A stretch of DNA of 20,454 nt. Origin: Chrysochromulina tobinii (taxonomy: Eukaryota; Haptophyta; Prymnesiales; Chrysochromulinaceae). The position numbers and the translations under genes are program-made. The notes under the pieces are model-generated. The model was not told the origin of the DNA, did no database searches, and saw only the letters and a program-made list of their open reading frames with translations. This document shows positions 7,719 to 16,514 of this stretch, piece by piece (positions within the stretch are counted from its first letter, which is position 1; every line of letters starts with the position of its first letter). The DNA lies in contig JWZX01001853.1 of the NCBI GenBank assembly GCA_001275005.1, positions 1-20,454 on the forward strand, given 5' to 3'.

Positions 7719-10700
7719 ATGGCCACGCCGAGCGTCGGCGGCCTGGCCGCCAGGGACGGCACCCAAAAGAGGCTCGTTTACCTCGACGCCTTCCGCTCGC
7801 TCTCAGTGACGATCGTCGTCGCGCTGCATGTCCTCGAGATCTGCCACGCTTGCCGAAACGAGTGCAACTGGACGACGCCGCTCTTTTACTTCGAATACAT
7901 GAGCGGCCTCTTCTTCTCCATCTCTGGCGTGGTCAACTCGCTGTCCGTGTGCGGCCAGCTTCGACGCACTGGTCGCTCGCTGCCGGCGATCCGTTCGCAG
8001 CTCGTGCGCGGCCTCTTCCTCGCCGCCATTGGCGTCAGCATGCATGCAGTTGAGAATGTGGCGAGGGAGCTCTTCGAGGCCCCTGACGACGTAGAGCTGA
8101 GACGCTTGCTACAGCTAAGACGCTTGCGCGAGGACTTCACAAGGCAGCTGAACGTCGCCATGTCCGACCCGCGCGCTCTCGTCTTTCATGGCGTGTGCTC
8201 CTTCCTCGCGTCGTGCTTGCTCATCGCTGTCCAAGTGCTGCTGCCCGCCACGCACGGCACCCGCCAGCTAGCCTTACTAGGCCTCGGGGCGCTCGTGCTC
8301 GCGGCGCATCCACCGCTACGCCGCGCCGTCGATCGCGCGACCTGCTGCACCGTCAAGACGTGCGACAGCACGAGCACGGCACCCGCGGGCAAGGGCGCTC
8401 TCTTCCGCGTGCCCGCACGCTGCACGTTTGTCCTTGGCAACGGCACAGTGGCGGCACAATCTCCCTTCGACCCGTGTGACTTTGATGCACCGGCAGGCAT
8501 CGGCTTGTACCTGCCACGCTGCCCGACACGCCCCCTGTTGACGGCCGCCGCGGCCATCCTCAACGTGACGGCCCTCGAAGAGGGACCAACGGCCGAAGCG
8601 CTGTGTGAACGGGCAGAGCGCCAGCCACGGGCTGCATGCTTTGAGGCGGGGCCGTGGCGGGTGGGTGGCTCTGAGGTGAGTTGCAGGCAGCTAGCTACGC
8701 GCGGCGAGTGCGCCGTCGCGAAGGTGGCGGACACGACTCCATTCATCGATCAGCCGGACGCGTTCGCGATCGCTCGGGCGGGGGCGGGTGGGCACGACGG
8801 GCCTGTCGCGGAGCTGTGCCCTCGGGCGTGCCAGCCCTGGCTCTGCCTTGACTCCACAGAGCGCGTCGCACAGGCCGAACAGCTCCGGCGCGCTGTGAAC
8901 GATCCGAGCGTCGTGTCGAGCGCCGAGGCCGCCAAGCCCGAGGCCGAAGCCGAGCGCCTCGCGGAGAGCCGTCGCAACGCCGCGCGCGCGCGTGCCAAGG
9001 CAGTGCACAGGCGGCGCGAGCGGCTCGGGCGGCTTGGGCTCAGGCGCGCCGAGTTGGGCGCACCGAAACTGGACTACGTAGGAATCCTACCGACGGCCGA
9101 GGCGGCGGCTCAGGCGGCTGGAGTAGTGGCTGGAGAGGCGGCTGGACTCACCGACATCGAGGCGTCGCTGCTCACCGACCCACTCGAGGTAGAGACAGCG
9201 ACGCGCGAGTCAACTTGCCGAGAGGTCCTCATCAACCAGTACACTGACGAAGCGCGCCGCTCGCACGGTATGCCGTACGCCGCCTTCGGGCGCGAGTGGT
9301 GCCCGTCGATCGCGATCTCCGAGGTGACGAGATTGGCCGAGGTCGTCAGCCGCACGTGCACGCGCGCCCCGTGGTGGGCGGAGCGCGCGATGACCGCGCC
9401 GGAGCTGAGCTGGGGGGGGCGCGCGGCGGCGCTCGGATTGCAACTTGGGTTTGGTCTGCACGGCGCCTTCAGCTACTTGGCTGCGTCACTCGCCGGTGCG
9501 GCGGTCGGAATGCATCTGCACCAGAGCGGCCCGAACCGCGCGCTTTACGTCGTCGGTGGGCTCGGCTGCGCGCTCTCGTTCGCGATTGGGTTGACTTGGA
9601 CGTATGAGCTGCGCAAAGTGGTCGAGGAGGAGAATGTGTATGCGGCGCAGCCCGCCACGGACGCGTTCATGCGTGCCTCCTCGCACACACGCTTGCTCTG
9701 GGGCGCCTCCGAGATGGCCATCATCCTCGTGGGCATCGCCTTTGTCGACGCCGTGCCCGCGCGACGCGTCGCATGGGAGCGCTCGACACGACGCTTCGCG
9801 CGGCTCGGGCAGTGCAGCCTTACGGTGTTCGCCTTCAACGACCTCTTCGGCCGCCTCGTGTACCTGCCCTTCCGCAGGTACGCCGTGGCCGCCAACCTAA
9901 GTCTCAAGGGCGCGGACCACAACAGCCTAGACTCCTCCTTCCTCTTCGAGATTGGGGTGACTCGAACTTCGCCGGCCGAGCGCACACGCCAGGGCATCGC
10001 GGAGGACGTGTGGGTCCTTCTCTACATCCTCGCAACGCTCTTCGGCTGGGCGAGCCTCTTGGCGCTCTGGTCGCGTGTTGGTTTCGTCTGCTCCTTTGAG
10101 TGGTGGATTCGGAAGCTGATCGGCGTGGGCAAGGCCACGCGCCCAGCCGGCAAGGCGGACGCGGCGGGCGGTGCGGGTGGTGTGGGCGGTGCGGGTGGTG
10201 CGGGCGAGGCGGGCGAGGCGGACGATCGGAGGCCAGGCGCTGCGGAGAGCGCCACCTTGTCAGAGGAGGCGACCGACCTTGCTGACTTGCCCGACGGCGC
10301 CGCGGTGTGGATTTGGCTGCTCACCATGACGTGGGCGCCCGCGGCGGGCTGGGCTGTGCTGAGCTCCACGTGGCTCGCGCCCTCTCTCAACGATTACTAC
10401 TACCAGCTCAATGCCACTCATCTGCTGCTGACGCCTCTGGGAACGGGAACGGACGGCAAGATGCACGTGAGCGCTTCAGAGGACGGGTGGCGATGGCTCG
10501 TGCACAAGGCTGCCCCTCCGATGAAGCTATCTCTCGGCGCACAGCTCTTCGTCCTCAGCTACGTGCTACCGGTGCTCGGGTGCCAGCTTCGACTCGTGGT
10601 GCTTGGCATGCAGAGGAGACGCGCGCGGCTTGCAGCAGCAGCCGCGATCATCTCGGGCAAGCTGGAGACCGCGGCGGCCGAAGGCGTGCTTAGCACCAAT

Positions 10701-10799
10701 TCGAAATCGACGGCCAAGTCGAATGCCGCCGCGCCTTCGCCAGCCAAGTCCAGGACTGCTGCCTCGCCAACACGTAAAGCACGGCCGAAATTGGATTGA
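7719..10799 (+). CDS. Large multi-pass acyltransferase-like membrane protein (AT3/DUF418-like fold)
   Basis: This 1026-residue protein has about 11-12 predicted membrane segments, five before and six or seven after a very long loop. The N-terminus (YLDAFRSLSVTIVVALHV, 21-38; EYMSGLFFSISGVVNSLS, 59-76) has the Asp-Arg helix-1 layout of the acyltransferase-3/DUF418 superfamily. The later SFEWWIRKLIG segment, near a membrane end, recalls the EWL-R motif closing DUF418 proteins. Such proteins move acyl groups onto extracellular or lumenal sugars or lipids. The loop (about 203-561) contains over a dozen cysteines, N-glycosylation sequons (NGT, NVT), a segment faintly like an ShK-type Cys motif (about 320-390), and an Arg/Glu/Ala-rich helix (about 390-450). 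A Gly/Ala/Glu linker (about 812-835) and a Ser/Lys-rich tail follow. The ATG at 7719 precedes the first helix directly. The family assignment is by motif recognition, and the substrate is unknown. Confidence 0.72.
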   Translation: MATPSVGGLAARDGTQKRLVYLDAFRSLSVTIVVALHVLEICHACRNECNWTTPLFYFEYMSGLFFSISGVVNSLSVCGQLRRTGRSLPAIRSQLVRGLFLAAIGVSMHAVENVARELFEAPDDVELRRLLQLRRLREDFTRQLNVAMSDPRALVFHGVCSFLASCLLIAVQVLLPATHGTRQLALLGLGALVLAAHPPLRRAVDRATCCTVKTCDSTSTAPAGKGALFRVPARCTFVLGNGTVAAQSPFDPCDFDAPAGIGLYLPRCPTRPLLTAAAAILNVTALEEGPTAEALCERAERQPRAACFEAGPWRVGGSEVSCRQLATRGECAVAKVADTTPFIDQPDAFAIARAGAGGHDGPVAELCPRACQPWLCLDSTERVAQAEQLRRAVNDPSVVSSAEAAKPEAEAERLAESRRNAARARAKAVHRRRERLGRLGLRRAELGAPKLDYVGILPTAEAAAQAAGVVAGEAAGLTDIEASLLTDPLEVETATRESTCREVLINQYTDEARRSHGMPYAAFGREWCPSIAISEVTRLAEVVSRTCTRAPWWAERAMTAPELSWGGRAAALGLQLGFGLHGAFSYLAASLAGAAVGMHLHQSGPNRALYVVGGLGCALSFAIGLTWTYELRKVVEEENVYAAQPATDAFMRASSHTRLLWGASEMAIILVGIAFVDAVPARRVAWERSTRRFARLGQCSLTVFAFNDLFGRLVYLPFRRYAVAANLSLKGADHNSLDSSFLFEIGVTRTSPAERTRQGIAEDVWVLLYILATLFGWASLLALWSRVGFVCSFEWWIRKLIGVGKATRPAGKADAAGGAGGVGGAGGAGEAGEADDRRPGAAESATLSEEATDLADLPDGAAVWIWLLTMTWAPAAGWAVLSSTWLAPSLNDYYYQLNATHLLLTPLGTGTDGKMHVSASEDGWRWLVHKAAPPMKLSLGAQLFVLSYVLPVLGCQLRLVVLGMQRRRARLAAAAAIISGKLETAAAEGVLSTNSKSTAKSNAAAPSPAKSRTAASPTRKARPKLD

Positions 10800-11218
10800 C
10801 CTCTCGAGTCTCGTTGCATCGCCGGCAACGGTCACCGACCTCCGACGCTAGGGCTGACGAGAATACTCTTGATTGGTCGTGCTCGACTGGACGTGGAACT
10901 ATACGTTATCCACGACTTGACATCGGAGCCGAACGGCTACCTTGTACCGCGTACCGCGGTGCAGCCCACGACGCACGAGCCGGTCCATTTACCATTATAC
11001 GTACCGCGGCGCGCGAGCCCGAGCGCGGGCGCGAGCCGCGACATATTAAACGTGATCCGCATACATAGTAGTACCACGCGGTTAGAGTGAGTAGGAGTAG
11101 TACCCGCGTCCCCCCGTCATCCCCCGCGCTTCTGACCCCACCGTGTAACCTGTCTCCAGATAACATAGTGACGTACGTCAGCGCACGACTTTGCATATGT
11201 GCTTGCACGTGCTCACAG
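10800..11218. other. Convergent intergenic region
   Basis: This is 419 bases between the stops of the acyltransferase-like gene and the lipase. It contains short repeats of GTACCGCG (10944-11010) and the perfect 12-bp palindrome TGACGTACGTCA (11169-11180), 39 bases past the lipase stop. I see no gene, tRNA or canonical polyadenylation word. Confidence 0.45.
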
Positions 11219-12316
11219 TCACACGAGCTGCGCGGCCTCCGCGGCCAAGGCTCGCGTCGAAACCTCGCGCGACATTGGTCTAAGTCGGCCTACTCCTCTT
11301 GCATTGGCGCGCTCACCCAGCCATGCAAGGATGTCACCCACGATCAGGCTGCGCAGCGGCTCTGGCTCGCACAACAATCCGTGCAATGCGTCGTACCGCT
11401 TCAGGCATTTCATGCTCGGAGGCGTCGCTGCATGCTCGTACATCCGCTCTGCTGCTGCCCTGGCCATCGGGCCGAGCACCTGCTCGCGCTCTGCGAGCAT
11501 GCAGAGGAAAGGGCACCGGATGCTCTCGAGAGTGCTTTCGCAGCGCGAGCCGAGGTCGAGCACCGCGGCGGCGGATCCGATGCGAAGCGAGCCCTTGTAT
11601 GCGAGCGGATCCTCATCGATCAAGGTGAGCACAGCCGGATCTGCGTACTGGGCGCTGTTCGACGTCGCGGACGAGGGGATGAGTGCGAGGCGGCACAGCG
11701 GCGTGTAGGAGAGCGCGCCGAGCAGCAAGCGCGCCGGTGGCGACGCCGACGGCGCCAGCATGGGTGCCAGGAGCACGAGGCCCGCAATGTCGATATGAGC
11801 CTCGGCCAGTGCGAGGGCGCATCGGACGCAGATGGCGCCGCCCATCGAGCTGCCCAGTAGGAAGACCGGCTCCTTCGGGTGCATCTCTCGAGCAGCGCGG
11901 ACGACCGCGAGGCCGGCCTCCTCGAGCATGTCGGCGCTGTAGATGAATCCACGTAGGCCCTCGCTCTCACCGTGGCCTGGAAGGTCGGGCGCGATGACAG
12001 AGTAGCCGCCTGCTGCGACTGCCTCCGCAGCGATCGCAACTGTCGGGAAGCGCGCGTGTGATCCAAGGCCGTGTATAATGACCACGACGCCACGGATGCG
12101 GCCGCTGCATTTCCAGTGCCACAGCTTGCACTGGTCGCCACCGAGGGTGATCGGGGTTGATGTTGGAGGGGCAAATGACCTCCGGGACTCAGGGGTCTGG
12201 GGCGACGCCATGGGTGACCTCTGTGACTTGGGGGTCAGGAATGGTGAACTCTGGGACGTGGGGGTCATGGGTGTCACCACGAGCGGGGGCGATGGAGATT
12301 GCAATTTTTCATCCAT
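11219..12316 (-). CDS. Monoacylglycerol-lipase-like alpha/beta hydrolase
   Basis: This 365-residue protein is of the Hydrolase_4 (serine aminopeptidase S33) group, which includes monoacylglycerol lipases and plant caffeoylshikimate esterase-like enzymes. It hydrolyses an ester bond, probably of a lysolipid or monoacylglycerol. Motifs: oxyanion-hole IIHGLGSH (80-87), DLPGHGESEGLRG (111-123), nucleophile GSSMGG (155-160, Ser157), LVLLAPML (180-187), and catalytic His312 in ALHGLLCEPE. The acid position, normally Asp in an HGxxD motif, is Glu278 (LAEREQV), an uncommon substitution. Residues 1-58 are a disordered Ser/Thr/Pro tail with about ten S/T-P dipeptides, which suggests phosphorylation by proline-directed kinases. 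The start is the ATG at 12316; the open frame extends 12 codons upstream without ATG. There is no signal peptide. The gene is divergent to the choline dehydrogenase gene, with 169 bases between starts. Confidence 0.88.
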   Translation of the reverse strand: MDEKLQSPSPPLVVTPMTPTSQSSPFLTPKSQRSPMASPQTPESRRSFAPPTSTPITLGGDQCKLWHWKCSGRIRGVVVIIHGLGSHARFPTVAIAAEAVAAGGYSVIAPDLPGHGESEGLRGFIYSADMLEEAGLAVVRAAREMHPKEPVFLLGSSMGGAICVRCALALAEAHIDIAGLVLLAPMLAPSASPPARLLLGALSYTPLCRLALIPSSATSNSAQYADPAVLTLIDEDPLAYKGSLRIGSAAAVLDLGSRCESTLESIRCPFLCMLAEREQVLGPMARAAAERMYEHAATPPSMKCLKRYDALHGLLCEPEPLRSLIVGDILAWLGERANARGVGRLRPMSREVSTRALAAEAAQLV

Positions 12317-12485
12317 TTTTTCTGAGGAATTTTTGGAGAGTAACGGTATCAACTTTTGGGCCCACGCTTTGAAGAAAGAATGGTCAACCCCAAACGGGAG
12401 GTGTGCCAGACAGAATGGAGAACCGTCAAAGACTTCACGAACTCGTGGACGCGATAAGCTTCGACGCCAGAGGTCGTCGAGACTG
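12317..12485. promoter_or_regulatory. Divergent promoter region between lipase and choline dehydrogenase genes
   Basis: This is 169 bases between opposed ATGs, with an AT-rich T-run segment at 12303-12335 overlapping the lipase start. No defined site is recognisable. The short distance implies shared or overlapping control of the two genes. Confidence 0.35.
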
Positions 12486-14372
12486 ATGAGAAGAACCGCC
12501 CATCGAGCCGCCGACTACATCATCGTCGGCGCGGGCAGCGCCGGATGCGTGCTGGCCTACCGACTGGCCGCGAGCGGCAAGACCGTCGTGCTGCTAGAGG
12601 CGGGAGGCCGGCAGGCGCTAGGGTGGACGTGGCAGGGCATCATCTCACGGCTGCCAACGGCACTCGCCCTGCCAATGCACTACGAGAGCTACAATTGGGG
12701 CTACGTGCCCGAAAAGGAGCCCGCGCTCAAGGGCCGCTCCATCTCGTGCCCACGCGGCAAGGGCATTGGCGGCTCTTCGTCGATCAATGGCCAGGTGTAC
12801 GTGCGCGGCCACCCTCGCGACTTTGACTCGTGGAGCGCGGAGCTTCCGAAGGAGGCGGCGGAGGGCAGCAGTCCGTGGGACGCGGCGCACGTGCTGCCCT
12901 ACTTCCGGCGCATGGAGAGCGTGTGCGCCGCGGGCGCGCGCTCCGACGACGAGGATGTGCATACCGGTCTGCGCGGGCGCGAGGGCCCACTGCACGTGAC
13001 GCACGGCAAGAATGCACTCGGCACGACGCTATTCGAGGCCTTCATCCGGGCGGGCGCCGAGGCCGGCTACGGCAGCATAGCCGATTTCAACGGCTCCCGG
13101 CAGGAGGGTTTCTCGGCCATGCCGATGACCGTGCACCACAGCGGCCCGCGCCGTGGCCAGCGCTGCTCGACCGCAGCGGCGTACCTGGAGCCGGCGATGA
13201 GCTCGTTCCCAGATTACATCTCGCTTGAATCTGGCATGACCGCTCGGCGTATCCTGTGGGCGGCGGAGCAGCCGGAACTGGCGGCGGCGGCGTCCGAGGG
13301 CGCCAAGCCGCGCGCCGTCGGTGTCGAGTGTGTCGCGCTCAATGGTGAGCTTGTCACGTTTCGTGCGAACGAGGAGGTCCTCGTCGCTTGTGGCGCGATC
13401 GCCTCGCCGCAGCTGCTGCAGTGCTCGGGCGTGGGCCCCTCGGCGCTCCTCGGCCGGCTCGGCGTGCCCCTCGTCGCCGCGCGCGAGGGCGTCGGTGCCA
13501 ACCTCCAGGACCACCTGGAGGTGTATCACCAATTCGAGGTCGCGGCGCCGGTTTCCTTGCAGCCTCATCTCTCTATCCCCTCCAAGGGATACATTGGCGC
13601 ACGCTGGCTGCTGCTACGCGACGGGCTGGGCGCGACCAACCACTTTGAGGCGGGCGGTTTCGTGCGCTCACGCGCCGGCGTCGAGTGGCCCGACGTGCAG
13701 TTCCACTTCCTGCCCGTCGCCATCTCGTACGATGGCAAGACCATCGCACCTTCCAAAACAGGACACTCGCTGCAGATGCATGTCGGCTTCAACAAGTCGC
13801 CCTCGCGTGGGCACGTGCACGCAACGGCCGCGCCCGCCGCGAGCGGCGGTGCAGCCCCGCCGCCGACCTTGCGCTTCAACTACATGTCGCACGAGGAGGA
13901 CTGGCTCGGGCACCGAGCGTCCGTGCGCATCGCGCGGGAAATCGTCGCTCAGCCTGCCTTCGACGGAATCATCGGGCCTGAGGTGACGCCGGGCGCGCAA
14001 GCGCAGAGCGACGCGGAGCTCGATGAGTTCCTTGTCGAGCACCTCGAGAGCGCGTACCATGCGTGCGGCACCTGCAAGATGGGTGCTCCTACCGACCCGA
14101 TGGCGGTCGTCGATGGCGCTGGGCGCGTCTACGGCGTCGATGGGCTGCGCGTCGTCGACGCCTCGATCTTTCCTATCATCCCCAACGGGAATCTGAACGC
14201 ACCGACGATCATGACCGCCGAGAAGATGGCCGACCACATCCTCGGCACCGCGCTCCCGCCCGACCACGCCGCGGCGGCCGCCACGTGGATAGACCCCGAG
14301 TGGAGGACGCGGCAGCGTGAGAAGCCGCCGGTGCGCCAAACGTGGGACGGGCGGTCGTCAAGTTTAAGTTAG
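12486..14372 (+). CDS. Choline dehydrogenase (BetA/CHDH type, GMC oxidoreductase)
   Basis: This 628-residue FAD enzyme of the glucose-methanol-choline family closely follows the bacterial BetA pattern. It is predicted to oxidise choline to betaine aldehyde (EC 1.1.99.1), a step to glycine betaine. Features: FAD-binding DYIIVGAGSAG (10-20) and VLLEAGG (35-41); GMC signature PRGKGIGGSSSINGQVYVRG (89-108); second signature GAIASPQLLQCSGVGP (303-318); the BetA-specific ATNHFEAGGFVRSR (383-396) with WPDVQFHFLPVAI (401-413); catalytic His525 in SAYHACGTCKMG and Asn571 in PNGNLNAPTIM. An Ala/Glu-rich insertion at about 258-275 and a C-terminal tail of about 40 residues lengthen it beyond the usual 555. 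The ATG at 12486 starts nine residues before the FAD motif. The frame is open further upstream with an Arg-rich, transit-like stretch but has no ATG before the overlapping lipase gene, so an upstream mitochondrial-leader exon is possible. Confidence 0.92.
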   Translation: MRRTAHRAADYIIVGAGSAGCVLAYRLAASGKTVVLLEAGGRQALGWTWQGIISRLPTALALPMHYESYNWGYVPEKEPALKGRSISCPRGKGIGGSSSINGQVYVRGHPRDFDSWSAELPKEAAEGSSPWDAAHVLPYFRRMESVCAAGARSDDEDVHTGLRGREGPLHVTHGKNALGTTLFEAFIRAGAEAGYGSIADFNGSRQEGFSAMPMTVHHSGPRRGQRCSTAAAYLEPAMSSFPDYISLESGMTARRILWAAEQPELAAAASEGAKPRAVGVECVALNGELVTFRANEEVLVACGAIASPQLLQCSGVGPSALLGRLGVPLVAAREGVGANLQDHLEVYHQFEVAAPVSLQPHLSIPSKGYIGARWLLLRDGLGATNHFEAGGFVRSRAGVEWPDVQFHFLPVAISYDGKTIAPSKTGHSLQMHVGFNKSPSRGHVHATAAPAASGGAAPPPTLRFNYMSHEEDWLGHRASVRIAREIVAQPAFDGIIGPEVTPGAQAQSDAELDEFLVEHLESAYHACGTCKMGAPTDPMAVVDGAGRVYGVDGLRVVDASIFPIIPNGNLNAPTIMTAEKMADHILGTALPPDHAAAAATWIDPEWRTRQREKPPVRQTWDGRSSSLS

Positions 14373-14568
14373 TACCGCAGCGACTGCGAAGGTTTTCCGA
14401 AAGTACTCGAAGAACGTACTTTGTGAATTTACTGCCGTGCGTTAGCCGTTACTGTTCGAGTATCGAGAAACGTAATCAGTTCATGAAAACAGCACGGCAG
14501 ACAGCATGCCCCCTAATCGCTCTCCCCCGGCGGGCCGGAGGCCACCCTGTGGTCAACGTGCCCCCACC
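14373..14568. other. Short convergent intergenic region
   Basis: This is 196 bases between the choline dehydrogenase stop and the stop of the Cys-module protein gene on the other strand. It is moderately AT-rich at 14390-14490. No feature is recognised. Confidence 0.4.
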
Positions 14569-16261
14569 TTATCGTAGCCTGGAGCACTCAGCATGCAACT
14601 CCCTGTAAAAGCGCCAGCATGCGAAGAGCAGCGCGAGCAAGAGTGCAAGCACGACGAGCCCACCATCGCCTATGGGTGCGCCATTCGTCTCGCCGTGGAG
14701 GCGAGCTACCTCCTTCAGCAGCTCCGCTCTCGACAGCAGCTTTGGTGCCGGCGGCGTTGGCGGTGGGCTGGGGATGATCTCGGCGCTGCCAGTGCCGACG
14801 GCCGCCCGTGCGCCTGAGGCCGACCTCACTGGCGCGGAAAGAGCGGTCGGCTGCGGCGGAGGTGGCTGCTTGGTGTATGAAGGGAACGTGCGGGTGGCAG
14901 CGGGCTGCACTGATGGCGGTGAGGCAACCGGCACATCGACGCAGAACTCGCACGCTCGGCATTTGCAGTACTGGCAGTCGTCGGCTCGGGTTCTGAACCG
15001 ACAGAACACTGGAGTGCACTTTTCGCGATCGTCGTCGTCGGCGAAGCGCTTCGCACAGCGAGGCGCTGCGGGCGGAAGCGGCGAGGGCGACGGCGGATTT
15101 GGCGAGGGCGAGGGCGGAGGCGGCGGGTGCGGGGGATGCGGCGAGGGCGAGGGCGGTGGCGGTGGTGGCGGCGGTTTGGGTGGCGGTTTACAAAACTTGC
15201 ATGCGCGGCATTTGCAGTTCGGGCAATGATGCTTCTTGAACTCGAGGTCGCAAAAGCTTTCGCATGCGGGCTGCCACAAAAAGCGCCGCAGCACAGCATG
15301 CAATCGAAGCATGCGAGTCAGTGGCTGAGTGAGCCGAGTGCGCCGGGAGGTTAGGGACTTAGGGTGCGGGAGGGTGCGGGAGAGAGGGCGGTGGGTGCAC
15401 CTTTTCACACTTGTACGAGGCGCAGAAGGAGCAGCCCTTGCACTTGCAGTCGTGGCAATGATGCGATTTGAACTCGCTCTTGCAGAAGCGATCGCACGTA
15501 GCCGTGGCGCAGTAGGCATCGAAGCGTGCGCCGGCTGGGCTTGTAACGTCGCCGGTTCCGGCGGAGCTGCGGCTGTGGTGGTGCTGGCTAGTGCCGGTGG
15601 ACGCGCTGGCACCACTGGAGGCGTACGCAGCTAAGGCATTAGATGACGTGGAGCTTTTGTGGTGATGATGGTGGGAGTCGGTATTGCTTTTGCTGGCGGG
15701 CGCACTAGCGCCACTGGAGGTAGATGGTGAGGCCGTGGAAGACGTGGAGCTCTTGCTGTGATGGTGGGAGTCGGTACTGCGTTTGCTGGCGGGCGCACTG
15801 CCGCCACTGGAGGTAGATGGGGCTACAGCGGTAGATGAAGAGGAGCTCTTGTGGTGATGGTGGTGGGAGCTGGAACTGCTGTCGCTGTTCGATGTCTTGC
15901 TTGCCGAACCAACTATGTGGTCTGGCAACGTTTCGCTGCTGCTGGTACCGGCGCTGCTGCTGGCGCTGCTTTTACTGTGGTGGTGGTGGCCATCATCGCC
16001 CCGAGTGCCGCCGCCGCTGGTGGTGCTCTTACTGCTCTTGCTACTCTTGATGCTCTTTCTGCTGCTGCATGTAGGACACAACCGGCATCTGCAGAAGGCA
16101 CACGCAGTCGCGTCTGCGCATGCCGATTCTTGGCATCCTGGCACGCTGGTGTCGCCGGCTAAGCCTGAGGCGCATGTGGTACTGTTTAACTTCTTCGCCC
16201 TGGCTTCACCGCAGAGGCAGACAAGGAGGAGATGAAGCGGGAGGTGATGAAGCGGTCGCAT
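14569..16261 (-). CDS. Secreted, membrane-anchored protein with four CxxCxCxxCxxC modules
   Basis: This 520-residue protein is joined from exon 1 (16261-15401) and exon 2 (15270-14569). It has a signal peptide (1-22, hydrophobic LPLHLLLVCLCG). Module 1 is at Cys43-Cys65. A Ser-rich linker (66-245) follows with five His clusters of 3-5 residues, each next to a K/RSS-type motif. Module 2 is at Cys251-280 and module 3 at Cys285-314. A pure Pro/Ser/His linker (315-357), module 4 (Cys359/372-397), a Pro-rich segment, a transmembrane helix (about 489-506) and a short basic tail complete it. Modules 2 and 3 share exactly C-x4-C-x3-C-x8-C-x2-C-x-C-x2-C-x2-C; modules 1 and 4 keep the C-x2-C-x-C-x2-C-x2-C core. 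The Pro-rich parts resemble hydroxyproline-rich wall glycoproteins. I do not recognise a named domain. A metal-binding or disulfide-rich cell-surface role is inferred. The ATG at 16261 opens the signal peptide. Confidence 0.8.
15271..15400 (-). other. Intron of the Cys-module gene (130 bp)
   Basis: The donor reads AAAAG|GTGCAC and the acceptor TGTGGCAG|CCCGCA, phase 0. CCCTAAC and TGAC branch-like words lie inside, and the donor half is C/T-rich. Without splicing, exon 1 would read into a stop about 12 codons later. Splicing joins Cys285-Glu-Lys to Pro-Ala-Cys290, which recreates the C-x4-C spacing found in modules 1 and 2. This is strong internal evidence for the junction. Confidence 0.85.
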
Positions 16262-16514
16262 CAGAATTGCCAACTTTGGTGTGCCAGTTCTAAAAAGAAA
16301 ATGGCGGGTTTCATTCACAGCACACATGAGCACACCAACACGAGAAACACGTGCAAAGAAAACACAAAAACGTGAAGGGCAACGCCTCGCACACGTCACC
16401 ACACGCGCGAAGAGAATCGTGACTTGGCTGTTGATACTCGGCCGCCTACGTAGCGATGTAAGCCACGCAGGATTTTGGCACTGAAGAGGGGCTTGGGCCT
16501 CAAGTAGAAAAGAT

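Noticed and set aside
12078-12485. N-terminal extension of choline dehydrogenase by 136 codons
   Set aside because: It is the antisense of the lipase gene for most of its length. The part unique to it has no ATG, and the family starts at the FAD motif just after 12486.
14569-15615. Exon 2 of the Cys-module gene as an independent gene starting upstream at 15615
   Set aside because: The upstream part of that frame is low-complexity shadow of exon 1 and has no signal peptide. Splicing at 15401/15270 gives a secreted protein with restored Cys spacing.
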